This document shows positions 15,613 through 23,176 of a stretch of DNA of 27,021 nt, piece by piece (position 1 is the stretch's first letter; the number at the start of each line of letters is the position of its first letter). This DNA comes from CAAGNP01 sp045595965 (GTDB taxonomy: Bacteria > Bacteroidota > Bacteroidia > Bacteroidales > UBA932): NCBI GenBank assembly GCA_045595965.1, contig JAZOBN010000038.1, positions 1 to 27,021 of the forward strand, in the 5' to 3' direction. The notes beneath the pieces were generated by a model. That model did not search any database and was not told where the DNA came from. It saw nothing but the letters and a program-made list of their open reading frames with translations. A program made the translations under genes and the position numbers.

Positions 15613-16161
15613 CTATACCACCTGCAACCCCGATTTGATTTTGTCCATTGTCGCTGAGTCCACAAACTCTCCGGCGATGGACAAAGCAAATTGGAGTGAG
15701 AGTCCTGCCCCTTTTCCGGTGATAATGTTACCATCTATCTCCACATCCCCCTCTGTACAGCAATAATCTCCCTTCATCTGATCAAGGACACTTGTGTGGC
15801 AAGTAATCTTCATACCTTTTCCGACCCCGGCTTTTAATAAAACAGTGGGGGCGCCACAAATTGCAGCAACACGCTTTCCATCAAAAAAATAATTTTGCAC
15901 AAGCTCTATTACCCGTGTATCATTTCTCAGATTTTCATAACCGGGATACCCTCCTGGGAGAATAAGCAAATCTCCCTTTTTCACCGAATTATCCAAGAGC
16001 ATATCTGCCGTAACAGTCACTCCGTGCGACGAAGTAACATTAAGAGAATCAGTAATAGAGACCATTTTTATATCCAATGAACATCTTCTCAGAATATCTA
16101 CAGGAGTCAAAGCCTCTACTGTCTCAAATCCATCTGCAAGCAAGAGATAACATTTTACCAT
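15613..16161 (-). CDS. DJ-1/PfpI (ThiJ/YajL-like) family protein
   Basis: The 182-aa cytoplasmic protein carries the DJ-1 superfamily hallmarks: Glu16 in DGFETVEALTP, the strand DLLILPGGYPG (64-74) and the nucleophile elbow AAICGAPTVLL with Cys102. KITCHTS follows with His122. Glu16 and Cys102 form the reactive pair used by DJ-1/YajL proteins, linked to oxidative-stress sensing and glyoxalase or deglycase-like activities (the latter disputed). Length is standard, and it is the DJ-1/YajL type rather than the hexameric PfpI protease. It is divergent from tRNA-Lys(UUU) and convergent with the sigma-linked membrane protein. Confidence 0.93.
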   Translation of the reverse strand: MVKCYLLLADGFETVEALTPVDILRRCSLDIKMVSITDSLNVTSSHGVTVTADMLLDNSVKKGDLLILPGGYPGYENLRNDTRVIELVQNYFFDGKRVAAICGAPTVLLKAGVGKGMKITCHTSVLDQMKGDYCCTEGDVEIDGNIITGKGAGLSLQFALSIAGEFVDSATMDKIKSGLQVV

Positions 16162-16182
16162 TTCGATCTATTTTGATTTGTA

Positions 16183-16190
16183 CAAATATA
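16183..16190 (-). promoter_or_regulatory. -7 element of the DJ-1 family gene
   Basis: The minus strand reads TATATTTG, a perfect match to TAnnTTTG, 21 bp before the ATG. A clear -33 box is lacking. Confidence 0.45.
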
Positions 16191-16228
16191 CCTCAAATCT
16201 TATTTTTTGAATAAATATTGAATAAAAA

Positions 16229-16259
16229 TTTGTAAAATCAGAAAATCTACCTACATTTG
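16229..16259 (+). promoter_or_regulatory. Consensus promoter of tRNA-Lys(UUU)
   Basis: TTTG (16229-16232), a 19-bp spacer and TACATTTG (16252-16259) exactly match the Bacteroidota housekeeping consensus. The tRNA starts 16 bp later, so the primary transcript has a very short leader. Confidence 0.85.
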
Positions 16260-16275
16260 CACTCCCAAAACGGAC

Positions 16276-16348
16276 GATTCGCTAGCTCAGTAGGTAGAGC
16301 ACAACACTTTTAATGTTGGGGTCTTGGGTTCGAGCCCCAAGCGGATCA
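16276..16348 (+). tRNA. tRNA-Lys (anticodon UUU)
   Basis: A full cloverleaf of 73 nt: acceptor arms GATTCGC and GCGGATC (with one T-G pair), D arm GCTC-AGTAGGTA-GAGC, anticodon stem CAACA/TGTTG around the loop CTTTTAA, and T arm TTGGG-TTCGAGC-CCCAA. The anticodon TTT decodes AAA and AAG lysine codons. The 3' end continues A-CC-G, so CCA is not encoded. A terminator follows at once. Confidence 0.97.
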
Positions 16349-16353
16349 CCGCC

Positions 16354-16386
16354 AAGAGCAGCACAACATTGCTGCTCTTTTTTTTT
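16354..16386 (+). terminator. Rho-independent terminator of tRNA-Lys(UUU)
   Basis: AAGAGCAGCA (16354-16363) and TGCTGCTCTT (16370-16379) form a perfect 10-bp stem with a 6-nt loop, followed by nine T in a row. The stem starts 5 bp after the tRNA. Confidence 0.95.
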
Positions 16387-16451
16387 GCCATTTTCCCACC
16401 TGAAACAAAAAAGTATTGTGATTTTGTCACATCTGTAACTCATATCTCCCC

Positions 16452-16459
16452 TATTTTTG
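16452..16459 (+). promoter_or_regulatory. Putative -7 element of the DUF4493 lipoprotein gene
   Basis: TATTTTTG matches TAnnTTTG, 20 bp before the ATG. TTTG occurs upstream at 16423-16426 but with a 25-bp spacer, longer than usual. Confidence 0.4.
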
Positions 16460-16479
16460 TTACACCAAAATGAAGGATT

Positions 16480-17544
16480 ATGAGAAGAGTTATTTTTGTG
16501 TTGTGCGCAATCCTGGCAGTCTCCTGCACACCCTCATGGCAAAAAGGGAACTGCAAAATCAATCTATCATTCTCAGATGGCTTCCCCTGCTGGGCTGAAG
16601 AGATTACAAGGGGGGGCGGCGGGGAGATTCCCGATACAAACAAATTCATCCTCTCAATCAAAGAGAGTGATGGAGAGGAGATCTACTATGGAGAGTACCA
16701 GAAAAGGCCCAATGAAATTGTCCTGGAAGAGGGGGTTTATGAGTTCGGAGTCTTTTCACGGGAATTTGATGGAGCCGAGTTTGATGCTCCGCAATATGGG
16801 GAGATAATCGAGGCAACAGCAGAGGGAAAAGAGCTGAATATCCAATTCAATTGCAAACAGCTCAACTGCGGGATCCGCCTCATTTTTGGAGAGGACTTCA
16901 AAGGGAGATTTCCCTCATCGGTCATAGTATTGAAAGATGAAAACAATACTCTGAATTACCCCTATACAGAGGAGAGGATCGCCTATTTTCAGCCAGGAAT
17001 TGTAGAAATAATCTTGAAAAACGGAGACACCAACCGACATCTCCTCACCAGAGATCTCAAGGAGAACCAGGTGCTTGGTATCTGTTTTTCGGTAGACCCC
17101 ACAATGGGAGAGAGTTCTGCTGAATTCACAATTGCCATTGACACGGGGAGGGTATGGATAAACGAGAAGTTCGTCTACGGAAAGGAGAACGATGGAAGTT
17201 CAATATCCAAAGCATTACCAATCGCAGATGCAATGAATATGACAGGATCAGAAGATGTATGGGTAAAAGGTTATATCGTAGGTGGCGACCTCACCTCAAC
17301 AGCAGCATCCTACACAACCCCGTTCACCTCAGCCACCCATTTTATGATTAGTGACAAAAAAGGGGCAACCTCCAGGGAAGGGTGCATGTCCGTAGAGTTG
17401 AAAAGTGGGAAAATCAGAGAGAGTCTGAACCTTGTCGACAATCCAAAAAATCTTGGTAGACTTATATACTTAAAGGGTAAGATAGTTGAATCATATTTTG
17501 GACTCAGAGGAATTAAGGGGGTAACAGATTTTCAATTGGAATAG
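16480..17544 (+). CDS. Lipoprotein with DUF4493 and DUF6359 domains
   Basis: The 354-aa product begins MRRVIFVLCAILAVSC, a lipoprotein signal with lipidated Cys16. Residues about 20-215 fit DUF4493: alternating strands, a KFILSIKESDGEEIYYGEY segment, a VLEEGVYEFGVFS strand pair, a GAEFDAPQYGEI loop and a FNCKQLNCGIRLIF strand, typical of adhesin-like Bacteroidales surface lipoproteins. The C-terminal third fits the OB-like DUF6359 (ISKALPIADAMNMTGSEDVW, then VKGYIVGG, and NLGRLIYLKGKIVESYFGLR). No function is established. An ATG at 16470 is in another frame, so the start is set by the signal peptide. The gene lies between two tRNA-Lys genes. Domain names are from memory of these families. Confidence 0.78.
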   Translation: MRRVIFVLCAILAVSCTPSWQKGNCKINLSFSDGFPCWAEEITRGGGGEIPDTNKFILSIKESDGEEIYYGEYQKRPNEIVLEEGVYEFGVFSREFDGAEFDAPQYGEIIEATAEGKELNIQFNCKQLNCGIRLIFGEDFKGRFPSSVIVLKDENNTLNYPYTEERIAYFQPGIVEIILKNGDTNRHLLTRDLKENQVLGICFSVDPTMGESSAEFTIAIDTGRVWINEKFVYGKENDGSSISKALPIADAMNMTGSEDVWVKGYIVGGDLTSTAASYTTPFTSATHFMISDKKGATSREGCMSVELKSGKIRESLNLVDNPKNLGRLIYLKGKIVESYFGLRGIKGVTDFQLE

Positions 17545-17560
17545 ATTTCTTGAAATTTTT

Positions 17561-17591
17561 TTTGTTTTTGTTCCAAAACCATTTACATTTG
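17561..17591 (+). promoter_or_regulatory. Consensus promoter of tRNA-Lys(CUU)
   Basis: TTTG (17561-17564), a 19-bp spacer and TACATTTG (17584-17591) match the promoter of the first tRNA-Lys gene element for element. The tRNA starts 18 bp later. Confidence 0.85.
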
Positions 17592-17609
17592 CAGTCTCAA
17601 AAGAAGAGG

Positions 17610-17682
17610 GCTTCCCTAGCTCAGTTGGTAGAGCACGACACTCTTAATGTTGGGGTCCAGGGTTCGATCCCCTGGGGGAGCA
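17610..17682 (+). tRNA. tRNA-Lys (anticodon CUU)
   Basis: A 73-nt cloverleaf: acceptor arms GCTTCCC and GGGGAGC, D arm GCTC-AGTTGGTA-GAGC, anticodon stem CGACA/TGTTG with loop CTCTTAA, and T arm CAGGG-TTCGATC-CCCTG. The anticodon CTT reads the AAG lysine codon. CCA is not encoded (the end is A-CAAAC). It is very similar to the UUU isoacceptor in the D and anticodon arms, suggesting old duplication. Confidence 0.97.
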
Positions 17683-17688
17683 CAAACG

Positions 17689-17728
17689 GAGTGACTAAAA
17701 AGTCTATGACTGATTAGTCACTCTTTTT
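17689..17728 (+). terminator. Terminator of tRNA-Lys(CUU)
   Basis: GAGTGACTA (17689-17697) pairs with TAGTCACTC (17715-17723) and is followed by five T. The loop is 17 nt, longer than usual. Confidence 0.8.
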
Positions 17729-17750
17729 CATTTATATACTTGACCGGGGG

Positions 17751-17971
17751 TATACTCCGAACCTATAAACCATGTACTGGTTTTGCTCATGAGCGCTATT
17801 TTTCGCACTTTCCCAGCCGAATAAGACTTTCTGTGTATCTTCTTGTACATTTGCTGTCACGACGCATGGTTTTCCTTGGGATTTTCTTGCGTCGTGGCAC
17901 AAAAACGGTGTTTTACGGCGAAATTATGTCATGACGCAGACTTTTACCGGGGATTTTCTTGCGTCGTGACA
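17751..17971 (+). repeat. Paired-hairpin dispersed element, copy A
   Basis: This stretch fills most of the gene-free gap after tRNA-Lys(CUU). A leader of about 104 bp with the core CGCTATTTTTCGCACTTTC (17794-17812) precedes two hairpins. Hairpin 1 has arms 17855-17866 and 17888-17899 (TGTCACGACGCA with TGCGTCGTGGCA). Hairpin 2 has arms 17927-17938 and 17960-17971 (TGTCATGACGCA with TGCGTCGTGACA). Each has a 12-bp stem and a 21-nt loop, separated by 27 nt. The same design recurs inverted at 26622-26834. There is no consistent reading frame between copies. It may be a structured RNA, a REP/BIME-like palindromic unit, or a MITE-like remnant. Confidence 0.85.
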
Positions 17972-18112
17972 GAAACTCACCTTCGTATATACTTGAACGT
18001 CTGTTATCTACTGTTTCACACTCTGGATATATCCTTACTATCTGCAGTGACATCATAATCCTGCATACGCATAGGGCTATATACTCATCACAGATCCAGA
18101 TACAAAAATTTC
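17972..18112. other. Gene-free stretch between the paired-hairpin element and the helicase
   Basis: I see no gene, tRNA or repeat here. Short open frames exist but none has a credible start, family match or counterpart in the second copy of the element. Confidence 0.5.
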
Positions 18113-18146
18113 GTGAGCCGACTCCATCAGACAGGAACCGGCTCAC
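18113..18146 (-). terminator. Possible terminator of the UvrD/PcrA helicase gene
   Basis: GTGAGCCG (18113-18120) pairs with CGGCTCAC (18139-18146), an 8-bp stem with an 18-nt loop. On the minus strand it is followed by GAAATTTTTG, a weak U-run, 65-100 bp past the helicase stop. Confidence 0.5.
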
Positions 18147-18210
18147 TACTTAACCTAAACTTAAACTATGAAAAACTTCGAAATAATGTTTGCAAGTTTT
18201 GTGCCAGATT

Positions 18211-20538
18211 TTAGCAAATTCTCAATTTAGCATACTTCAGAAGCAATGTTTTCTCCCCTCCCTGTTCAAAATCAACAACCGCTTTAGTGTTGGGGAACTC
18301 CCCTTCCATAGAGACTATTCTTCCAAAACCGAATCTGTCATGTTCAACTCTCTGCCCAATCTTAAGAGATGAGACAGGGGAGGCCACAAATGATGGATCT
18401 GCCTCCCTTACCGGTCTTGACATCCTTGGTGGAGGAACCACAACTCTCTCTGGTTGACGGGGTTTGCTTCTTTGACTCCAGGATGGAAGAAAGTCATCAT
18501 CGTCATCTCCAAACCTGCCAAAAGATGTAACAGGCTTCTCCTCTTTTATTGGATGGTCAAGGTACCTGGGATCGATTTCCTTCAAAAAACGGCTGGGAGG
18601 ATTACTTGTATGTTGTCCCCATTTGAACCTCGATTGTGCGTAAGAGACAGAAACCACCTTTTCAGCTCTGGTCATTGCTACATAAAAAAGTCTTCTCTCC
18701 TCCTCTACATCGCTTTCACTCATCGCCCCTACAGAGGGGAAAAGATTCTCCTCCATCCCTATTATATATACGTAAGGGAATTCAAGCCCTTTGGAAGAGT
18801 GGACAGTCATCAGACTGATGCGGTTCCCGTCATCCTTTTTATCCTCGGCAATCTCCAGGTCTGATATCAACGCCACATTCTCAAGATAAGATTGGAGAGT
18901 AACTGTACCCACCTCATCCCCTGTCTCCTCAGCAGAGGCTTGCGTATCTTCAATAAACTCATTTACACTAGACAGCAACTCCTCAATATTCTCCACACGA
19001 GCCTGTGCTTCAATAGTATTCTCATTCTTAAGGGAAGCTACAAGACCTGATGCGTTTGCAATCTCAACTGCAATTGTATAAGCATCTGTGGTCTCCACCC
19101 TTTCACGGACAAAAGCGATGATAGAGGCAAACGACTTTATTTTATTCAAAGCAGCAGATTTCAAACCAAACTCCTCACATTTGGGAGATGAAACAGCCCT
19201 CCATAATGAGCAACCCTCTGCTTTTGCCACTTCTCCCAAATATTTCATAGAGGTCTCCCCAATCCCCCTCGCAGGGACATTCACCACCCTTCTGAAGGCC
19301 TCATCATCATTGGGATTGGTAAGAAGTCTGAAATATGCAAGCATATCCTTCACCTCTGCCCTCTCATAGAATGAATGACCTGCATAGATTTTATATGGGA
19401 GGTTTCTCTTTCTCAACATCTCCTCAATTACACGTGACTGCGCATTTGTCCTGTAGAGGACAGCAAAACTGTCATACGGGACCTTGTCGGTATAGATTCT
19501 GTTTGCAATTGATGCTGCGACCAATGAACCCTCCTCCTGCTCGGTAAAAGCTTTGATAACCTTCACCTTCTCCCCCACATCGCCTTGCGAAAAACACTCC
19601 TTCTTCAGACGGTTGCTGTTTTTTGCAATAACAGAGTTTGCTGCATTCACGATTGTCTGGGTCGAACGGTAATTCTGCTCCAATCTGAACTCTTTTGCTT
19701 CGGGAAAATCTTTCTTGAAATTGAGGATATTCTGTATTCTCGCCCCCCTGAACCCGTAAATACTTTGAGAATCATCACCTACGACTGATATGTTTCTGTG
19801 AAATTGGGACAATTTCTTCACTATCAGATATTGTGCATAGTTGGTATCCTGGTACTCATCCACGAGGATATATCTGAACTGTCTTGACAACTGCTCGCAC
19901 ACTTCAGGATAGTCTCTCAACAAGATATTCATATTCAATAGAATATCATCAAAATCCATAACCCCTGAAGCTTTGCATTTCTCAGCATATTTGATATAGA
20001 TATCACATATCCTGCCCTTCTTGGCAGCCATATCGTTCTGGACTATCACAGCGTTGTTGATGTAGGCAGTATGTGTTACAAGATTGTTCTTTGCATATGA
20101 AATTCTGGAGAGGACATCATTGGGTTTGTACACCTTTTCATCAAGCTGCAGCTCTTTGATGCATGCCCTGATAGCGCTCTTTGAATCTGAGGTATCATAA
20201 ACAGTAAACGACGAAGGATAGCCAATTTTGTCGGCATATTGTCTGAGGAATCTTATGAAAATGGAGTGGAAAGTTCCCATCCACAGCCTTACACTCTTGT
20301 CTTTTCCCACCAGAGATGCAATTCTCTCCTTCATCTCCTTTGATGCCTTGTTGGTAAAAGTCAAGGCCAGAACAGACGAGGGAGATACCCCCTTTTCAAG
20401 CAGATAGGCAATCTTGTAAGTCAACACTCTGGTCTTGCCGGAACCAGCTCCGGCAATAATCAAGGATGGCCCCTCAGTGCACTCTACAGCGCCTCTTTGC
20501 GCCCCATTCAAACTTTCTACATCCAGTCTCATACCCAT
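18211..20538 (-). CDS. pcrA: UvrD/PcrA-type 3'-5' DNA helicase (superfamily 1)
   Basis: The 775-aa cytoplasmic protein has all SF1A motifs. These include the Q-motif (LNGAQRGAVE, 10-19), Walker A AGAGSGKT (29-36), motif Ia (LALTFTNKASKEMKERI), motif II (YILVDEYQDTNYAQ), motif III (VVGDDSQSIYGFRGA), motif IV (LEQNYRSTQTIV), motif V (LMTVHSSKGLEFPYVYIIGM) and motif VI (EERRLFYVAMTRAEK). The C-terminus ends in a small tudor-like domain (KIGQRVEHDRFGFGRIVSME), as in PcrA/UvrD, which contacts RNA polymerase. Roles are excision and mismatch repair, replication restart and transcription-coupled repair. Whether to name it uvrD or pcrA is convention. The start may be Met1 or Met3. It is divergent from nqrA. 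Confidence 0.95.
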   Translation of the reverse strand: MGMRLDVESLNGAQRGAVECTEGPSLIIAGAGSGKTRVLTYKIAYLLEKGVSPSSVLALTFTNKASKEMKERIASLVGKDKSVRLWMGTFHSIFIRFLRQYADKIGYPSSFTVYDTSDSKSAIRACIKELQLDEKVYKPNDVLSRISYAKNNLVTHTAYINNAVIVQNDMAAKKGRICDIYIKYAEKCKASGVMDFDDILLNMNILLRDYPEVCEQLSRQFRYILVDEYQDTNYAQYLIVKKLSQFHRNISVVGDDSQSIYGFRGARIQNILNFKKDFPEAKEFRLEQNYRSTQTIVNAANSVIAKNSNRLKKECFSQGDVGEKVKVIKAFTEQEEGSLVAASIANRIYTDKVPYDSFAVLYRTNAQSRVIEEMLRKRNLPYKIYAGHSFYERAEVKDMLAYFRLLTNPNDDEAFRRVVNVPARGIGETSMKYLGEVAKAEGCSLWRAVSSPKCEEFGLKSAALNKIKSFASIIAFVRERVETTDAYTIAVEIANASGLVASLKNENTIEAQARVENIEELLSSVNEFIEDTQASAEETGDEVGTVTLQSYLENVALISDLEIAEDKKDDGNRISLMTVHSSKGLEFPYVYIIGMEENLFPSVGAMSESDVEEERRLFYVAMTRAEKVVSVSYAQSRFKWGQHTSNPPSRFLKEIDPRYLDHPIKEEKPVTSFGRFGDDDDDFLPSWSQRSKPRQPERVVVPPPRMSRPVREADPSFVASPVSSLKIGQRVEHDRFGFGRIVSMEGEFPNTKAVVDFEQGGEKTLLLKYAKLRIC

Positions 20539-20551
20539 TCTTTATTTTGTG

Positions 20552-20582
20552 CAAAACTACTTTTTTTTAGACATATATCAAC
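20552..20582 (-). promoter_or_regulatory. Promoter of the UvrD/PcrA helicase gene
   Basis: On the minus strand GTTG (20579-20582), a 19-bp spacer and TAGTTTTG (20552-20559) fit the Bacteroidota consensus with one mismatch in the -33 box, 13 bp before the ATG. Confidence 0.6.
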
Positions 20583-20591
20583 AATAATTTC

Positions 20592-20599
20592 TACATTTG
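20592..20599 (+). promoter_or_regulatory. -7 element of the nqr operon
   Basis: TACATTTG, the same -7 box as in both tRNA-Lys promoters, lies 24 bp before nqrA. The -33 position holds only TTAG with a 21-bp spacer. It is back to back with the helicase promoter. Confidence 0.5.
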
Positions 20600-20623
20600 T
20601 AGATTATTCTAAAACAGGTCTAA

Positions 20624-22009
20624 ATGGCAGATTATATTAAACTAAAAAAAGGTCTGGATGTTCCTATGGTAGGGGCACCTCAGCCCGTCATCAAGAAGAA
20701 TGTAATCTCCGAAGTTATAGCTCTTAAACCAACCGATTTCAGACATGTGACCCCTCGTCTATTGGTAAGGGAAGGTGACACTGTTAAAGCAGGTACACCT
20801 ATCTTTGCAGACAAGGCTAACCCTGAAATTCTCTTCACATCCCCTGTCAGTGGTGTTGTCAGTGAAGTTATCAGAGGCGAAAAGAGAAAACTTCTTGAGA
20901 TTCGCATCAAAGCCGACAAAGAGATCGACTACATCAAGTATGAACTCCCAAAAGCAGACGAAATCTCTCGCGAAGAGGCTATCGATGCTTTGAAGAAGAG
21001 CGGTCTATGGGCTTGCTTTGTACAACGCCCTTATGGTATCATTGCTAATCCCGAAGTTGAGCCGAAAGCAATTTTCATTTCAGGTTTCGACAGTGCTCCT
21101 GCTGCACCTGACTATGACTACAGCTTGAAGAGTGACTTCGAATTTGTTCAGACAGCTATCAATGTATTGAACAAAATTTGCAAAGGTGGTGTCCATTTCG
21201 GTCTTTGTGCAACTCACAGGAACAGCACCCCTTTCCACAAGTTGAAAAATGTAAAATTCCACACTTTTGACGGAAAATACCCGGCAAGCAACGTTGGTGT
21301 TCAAATTCACCATGTCGCTCCCGTAAACAAAGGGGAAGTGGTTTGGACAGTTCAACTGCCTCTGCTTGCAGCTATCGGAAAACTTTTCGACAAAGGAATC
21401 TATGATGTAAAGAGAACCATCGCTATCACAGGTCCTCGTGCTACATTCCCTTGCTATGTTACCGCTATTGCAGGTATGGCCATCAAAGATATCGTCGAAT
21501 TTGTATCTGCAGAGGCTGACGCAAAACAATCATATCAGAAAGATTGCGGTGTCCGCTATGTCAGTGGTAATGTACTTACCGGTAAGAATGTAGGCATTGA
21601 CGGTTTCCTTGGTTTCTACGATCATCAGGTAACCCTTCTGACTGAAGGCAACTACTATGAAGGTCTTGGTTGGGCCAAAATTTTCAGACAGAAAAAATTC
21701 AGCCTTTCAAAAACATATTTCTCTTGGCTAACCCCTAAAAAACAATATGCTATGGATACCAACATGAATGGTGGTGAAAGGGCATTTGTTATGGGTTCTT
21801 ACTACGAAAAGGTGCTCCCTATGGATATCTATCCTGTATATCTTCTTAAAGCTATCCTTGCTGAAGATATAGACAAAATGGAGCAACTCGGTATTTATGA
21901 GGTTCTGGAGGAGGATTTCGCACTTTGCGAATACATTTGTCCTTCCAAAATTGATATCCAGTCTATCATCACCAAAGGTATAGACATAATGTTGAAAGAA
22001 ATGGCTTAA
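20624..22009 (+). CDS. nqrA: Na+-translocating NADH:quinone oxidoreductase subunit A
   Basis: The 461-aa first gene of a complete nqrABCDEF operon encodes the peripheral cytoplasmic subunit NqrA, which contacts NqrB and the quinone region. The N-terminus MADYIKLKKGLDVPMVGAPQ resembles the KxGLDxPIxGxPxQ start of the family. A lipoyl/barrel-sandwich-like section (residues about 40-95, VREGDTVKAGTPIFADKANP) follows. The conserved ITGPRATFPCY is near residue 270, and ALCEYICPSKIDIQSIITKG near the end is also typical. Length is slightly above the 445-450 aa of Vibrio NqrA. nqrB follows after 11 bp. Confidence 0.96.
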   Translation: MADYIKLKKGLDVPMVGAPQPVIKKNVISEVIALKPTDFRHVTPRLLVREGDTVKAGTPIFADKANPEILFTSPVSGVVSEVIRGEKRKLLEIRIKADKEIDYIKYELPKADEISREEAIDALKKSGLWACFVQRPYGIIANPEVEPKAIFISGFDSAPAAPDYDYSLKSDFEFVQTAINVLNKICKGGVHFGLCATHRNSTPFHKLKNVKFHTFDGKYPASNVGVQIHHVAPVNKGEVVWTVQLPLLAAIGKLFDKGIYDVKRTIAITGPRATFPCYVTAIAGMAIKDIVEFVSAEADAKQSYQKDCGVRYVSGNVLTGKNVGIDGFLGFYDHQVTLLTEGNYYEGLGWAKIFRQKKFSLSKTYFSWLTPKKQYAMDTNMNGGERAFVMGSYYEKVLPMDIYPVYLLKAILAEDIDKMEQLGIYEVLEEDFALCEYICPSKIDIQSIITKGIDIMLKEMA

Positions 22010-22020
22010 TACGTGCAACT

Positions 22021-23166
22021 ATGGGAATAAGAAAATTTATAGACAATATTAAGCCTACCTTTGAGAAAGGTGGCAAACTGGGATTCTTGCACTCAACATT
22101 TGATGCATTTGAATCATTTGCATTTGTTCCTAATACCGTAACCAGACTTGGAAGCCATGTCAGAGACTGCGTCGATCTTAAGAGAATCATGATCGTTGTA
22201 GTCGTTGCTCTCCTTCCTGCATTCTGCTTCGGTACATATAACATCGGATTCCAGCACAACCTTGCAATCGGTGGTGATATGGGATTCTGGGAGATGGTAT
22301 GGTACGGTCTTTTGAAGATCATCCCTCTATACCTTGTCTCTTATATCGTCGGTTTGGGTATTGAATTTATCTCTGCCCAGATCCGTGGTCATGAAGTAAA
22401 TGAGGGCTACCTTGTTTCCGGTATGATCATTCCATTGATTATGCCTGTGGATGTTCCTCTTTGGATGCTCGCTCTTGCTGTTGCATTTGCAGTAATTATC
22501 GGAAAAGAGGTATTCGGCGGTACAGGTATGAACATCTGGAACCCGGCACTACTTGCACGTGCGTTCCTGTTCTTCTCTTACCCCAGCAAAATGTCAGGTG
22601 ATGACGTTTGGGTTGCAGTAGGTAAAAACGACACATTGGTCGACAGCTTCTCTGGTGCGACTCCTCTTGCTCAGGCAACTTCAGGTGATCTTGGGTATTC
22701 ATTCATGGATATGTTTGTCGGCCTTATCCCAGGTTCTGTCGGTGAGACCTCCACAATAGCTATCCTGATTGGCGCTGTGATCCTTATCTGGACCGGTGTT
22801 GCAAGCTGGAAGATTATGCTTTCAGGCGTTGTCGGTGCATTAGCTGTAGGTCTACTCGGCAATGCATTTGCTGCAGAGGGAACATACCTCGCAATGCCAG
22901 CATGGAATCATCTTGTAATGGGTGGTTTTGCTTTCGGTATCGTATTTATGGCAACCGATCCTGTAACTTCAGCACAAACTGAAACAGGTAAATGGATCTA
23001 TGGTTTCTTGGTAGGTGCTTTGGCAGTAGTGGTACGTCTCTTCAACCCTGGTTATCCGGAGGGAATGATGCTTGCCATCCTCCTTATGAACACATTTGCA
23101 CCACTAATTGACTACTATGTGGTAAATGCCAATATTAACAGAAGACTTAAAAGAGCAACTAAATAA
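22021..23166 (+). CDS. nqrB: Na+-NQR subunit B (covalent FMN and riboflavin carrier)
   Basis: The 381-aa polytopic membrane subunit passes electrons and forms the Na+ channel. The FMN attachment site is Thr214 in FSGATPLAQ, matching the Thr modified by the flavin transferase ApbE; ApbE is not in this window. Other family features are GTGMNIWNPALLARAF (167-182) and VFMATDPVTSAQTETGKWIY near residue 310. Membrane helices are evident from about residue 55 on. It is shorter than Vibrio NqrB (about 415 aa) because the soluble N-terminus is reduced. It has 11-bp and 10-bp gaps to its neighbours. Confidence 0.97.
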   Translation: MGIRKFIDNIKPTFEKGGKLGFLHSTFDAFESFAFVPNTVTRLGSHVRDCVDLKRIMIVVVVALLPAFCFGTYNIGFQHNLAIGGDMGFWEMVWYGLLKIIPLYLVSYIVGLGIEFISAQIRGHEVNEGYLVSGMIIPLIMPVDVPLWMLALAVAFAVIIGKEVFGGTGMNIWNPALLARAFLFFSYPSKMSGDDVWVAVGKNDTLVDSFSGATPLAQATSGDLGYSFMDMFVGLIPGSVGETSTIAILIGAVILIWTGVASWKIMLSGVVGALAVGLLGNAFAAEGTYLAMPAWNHLVMGGFAFGIVFMATDPVTSAQTETGKWIYGFLVGALAVVVRLFNPGYPEGMMLAILLMNTFAPLIDYYVVNANINRRLKRATK

Positions 23167-23176
23167 TTGACGGATT

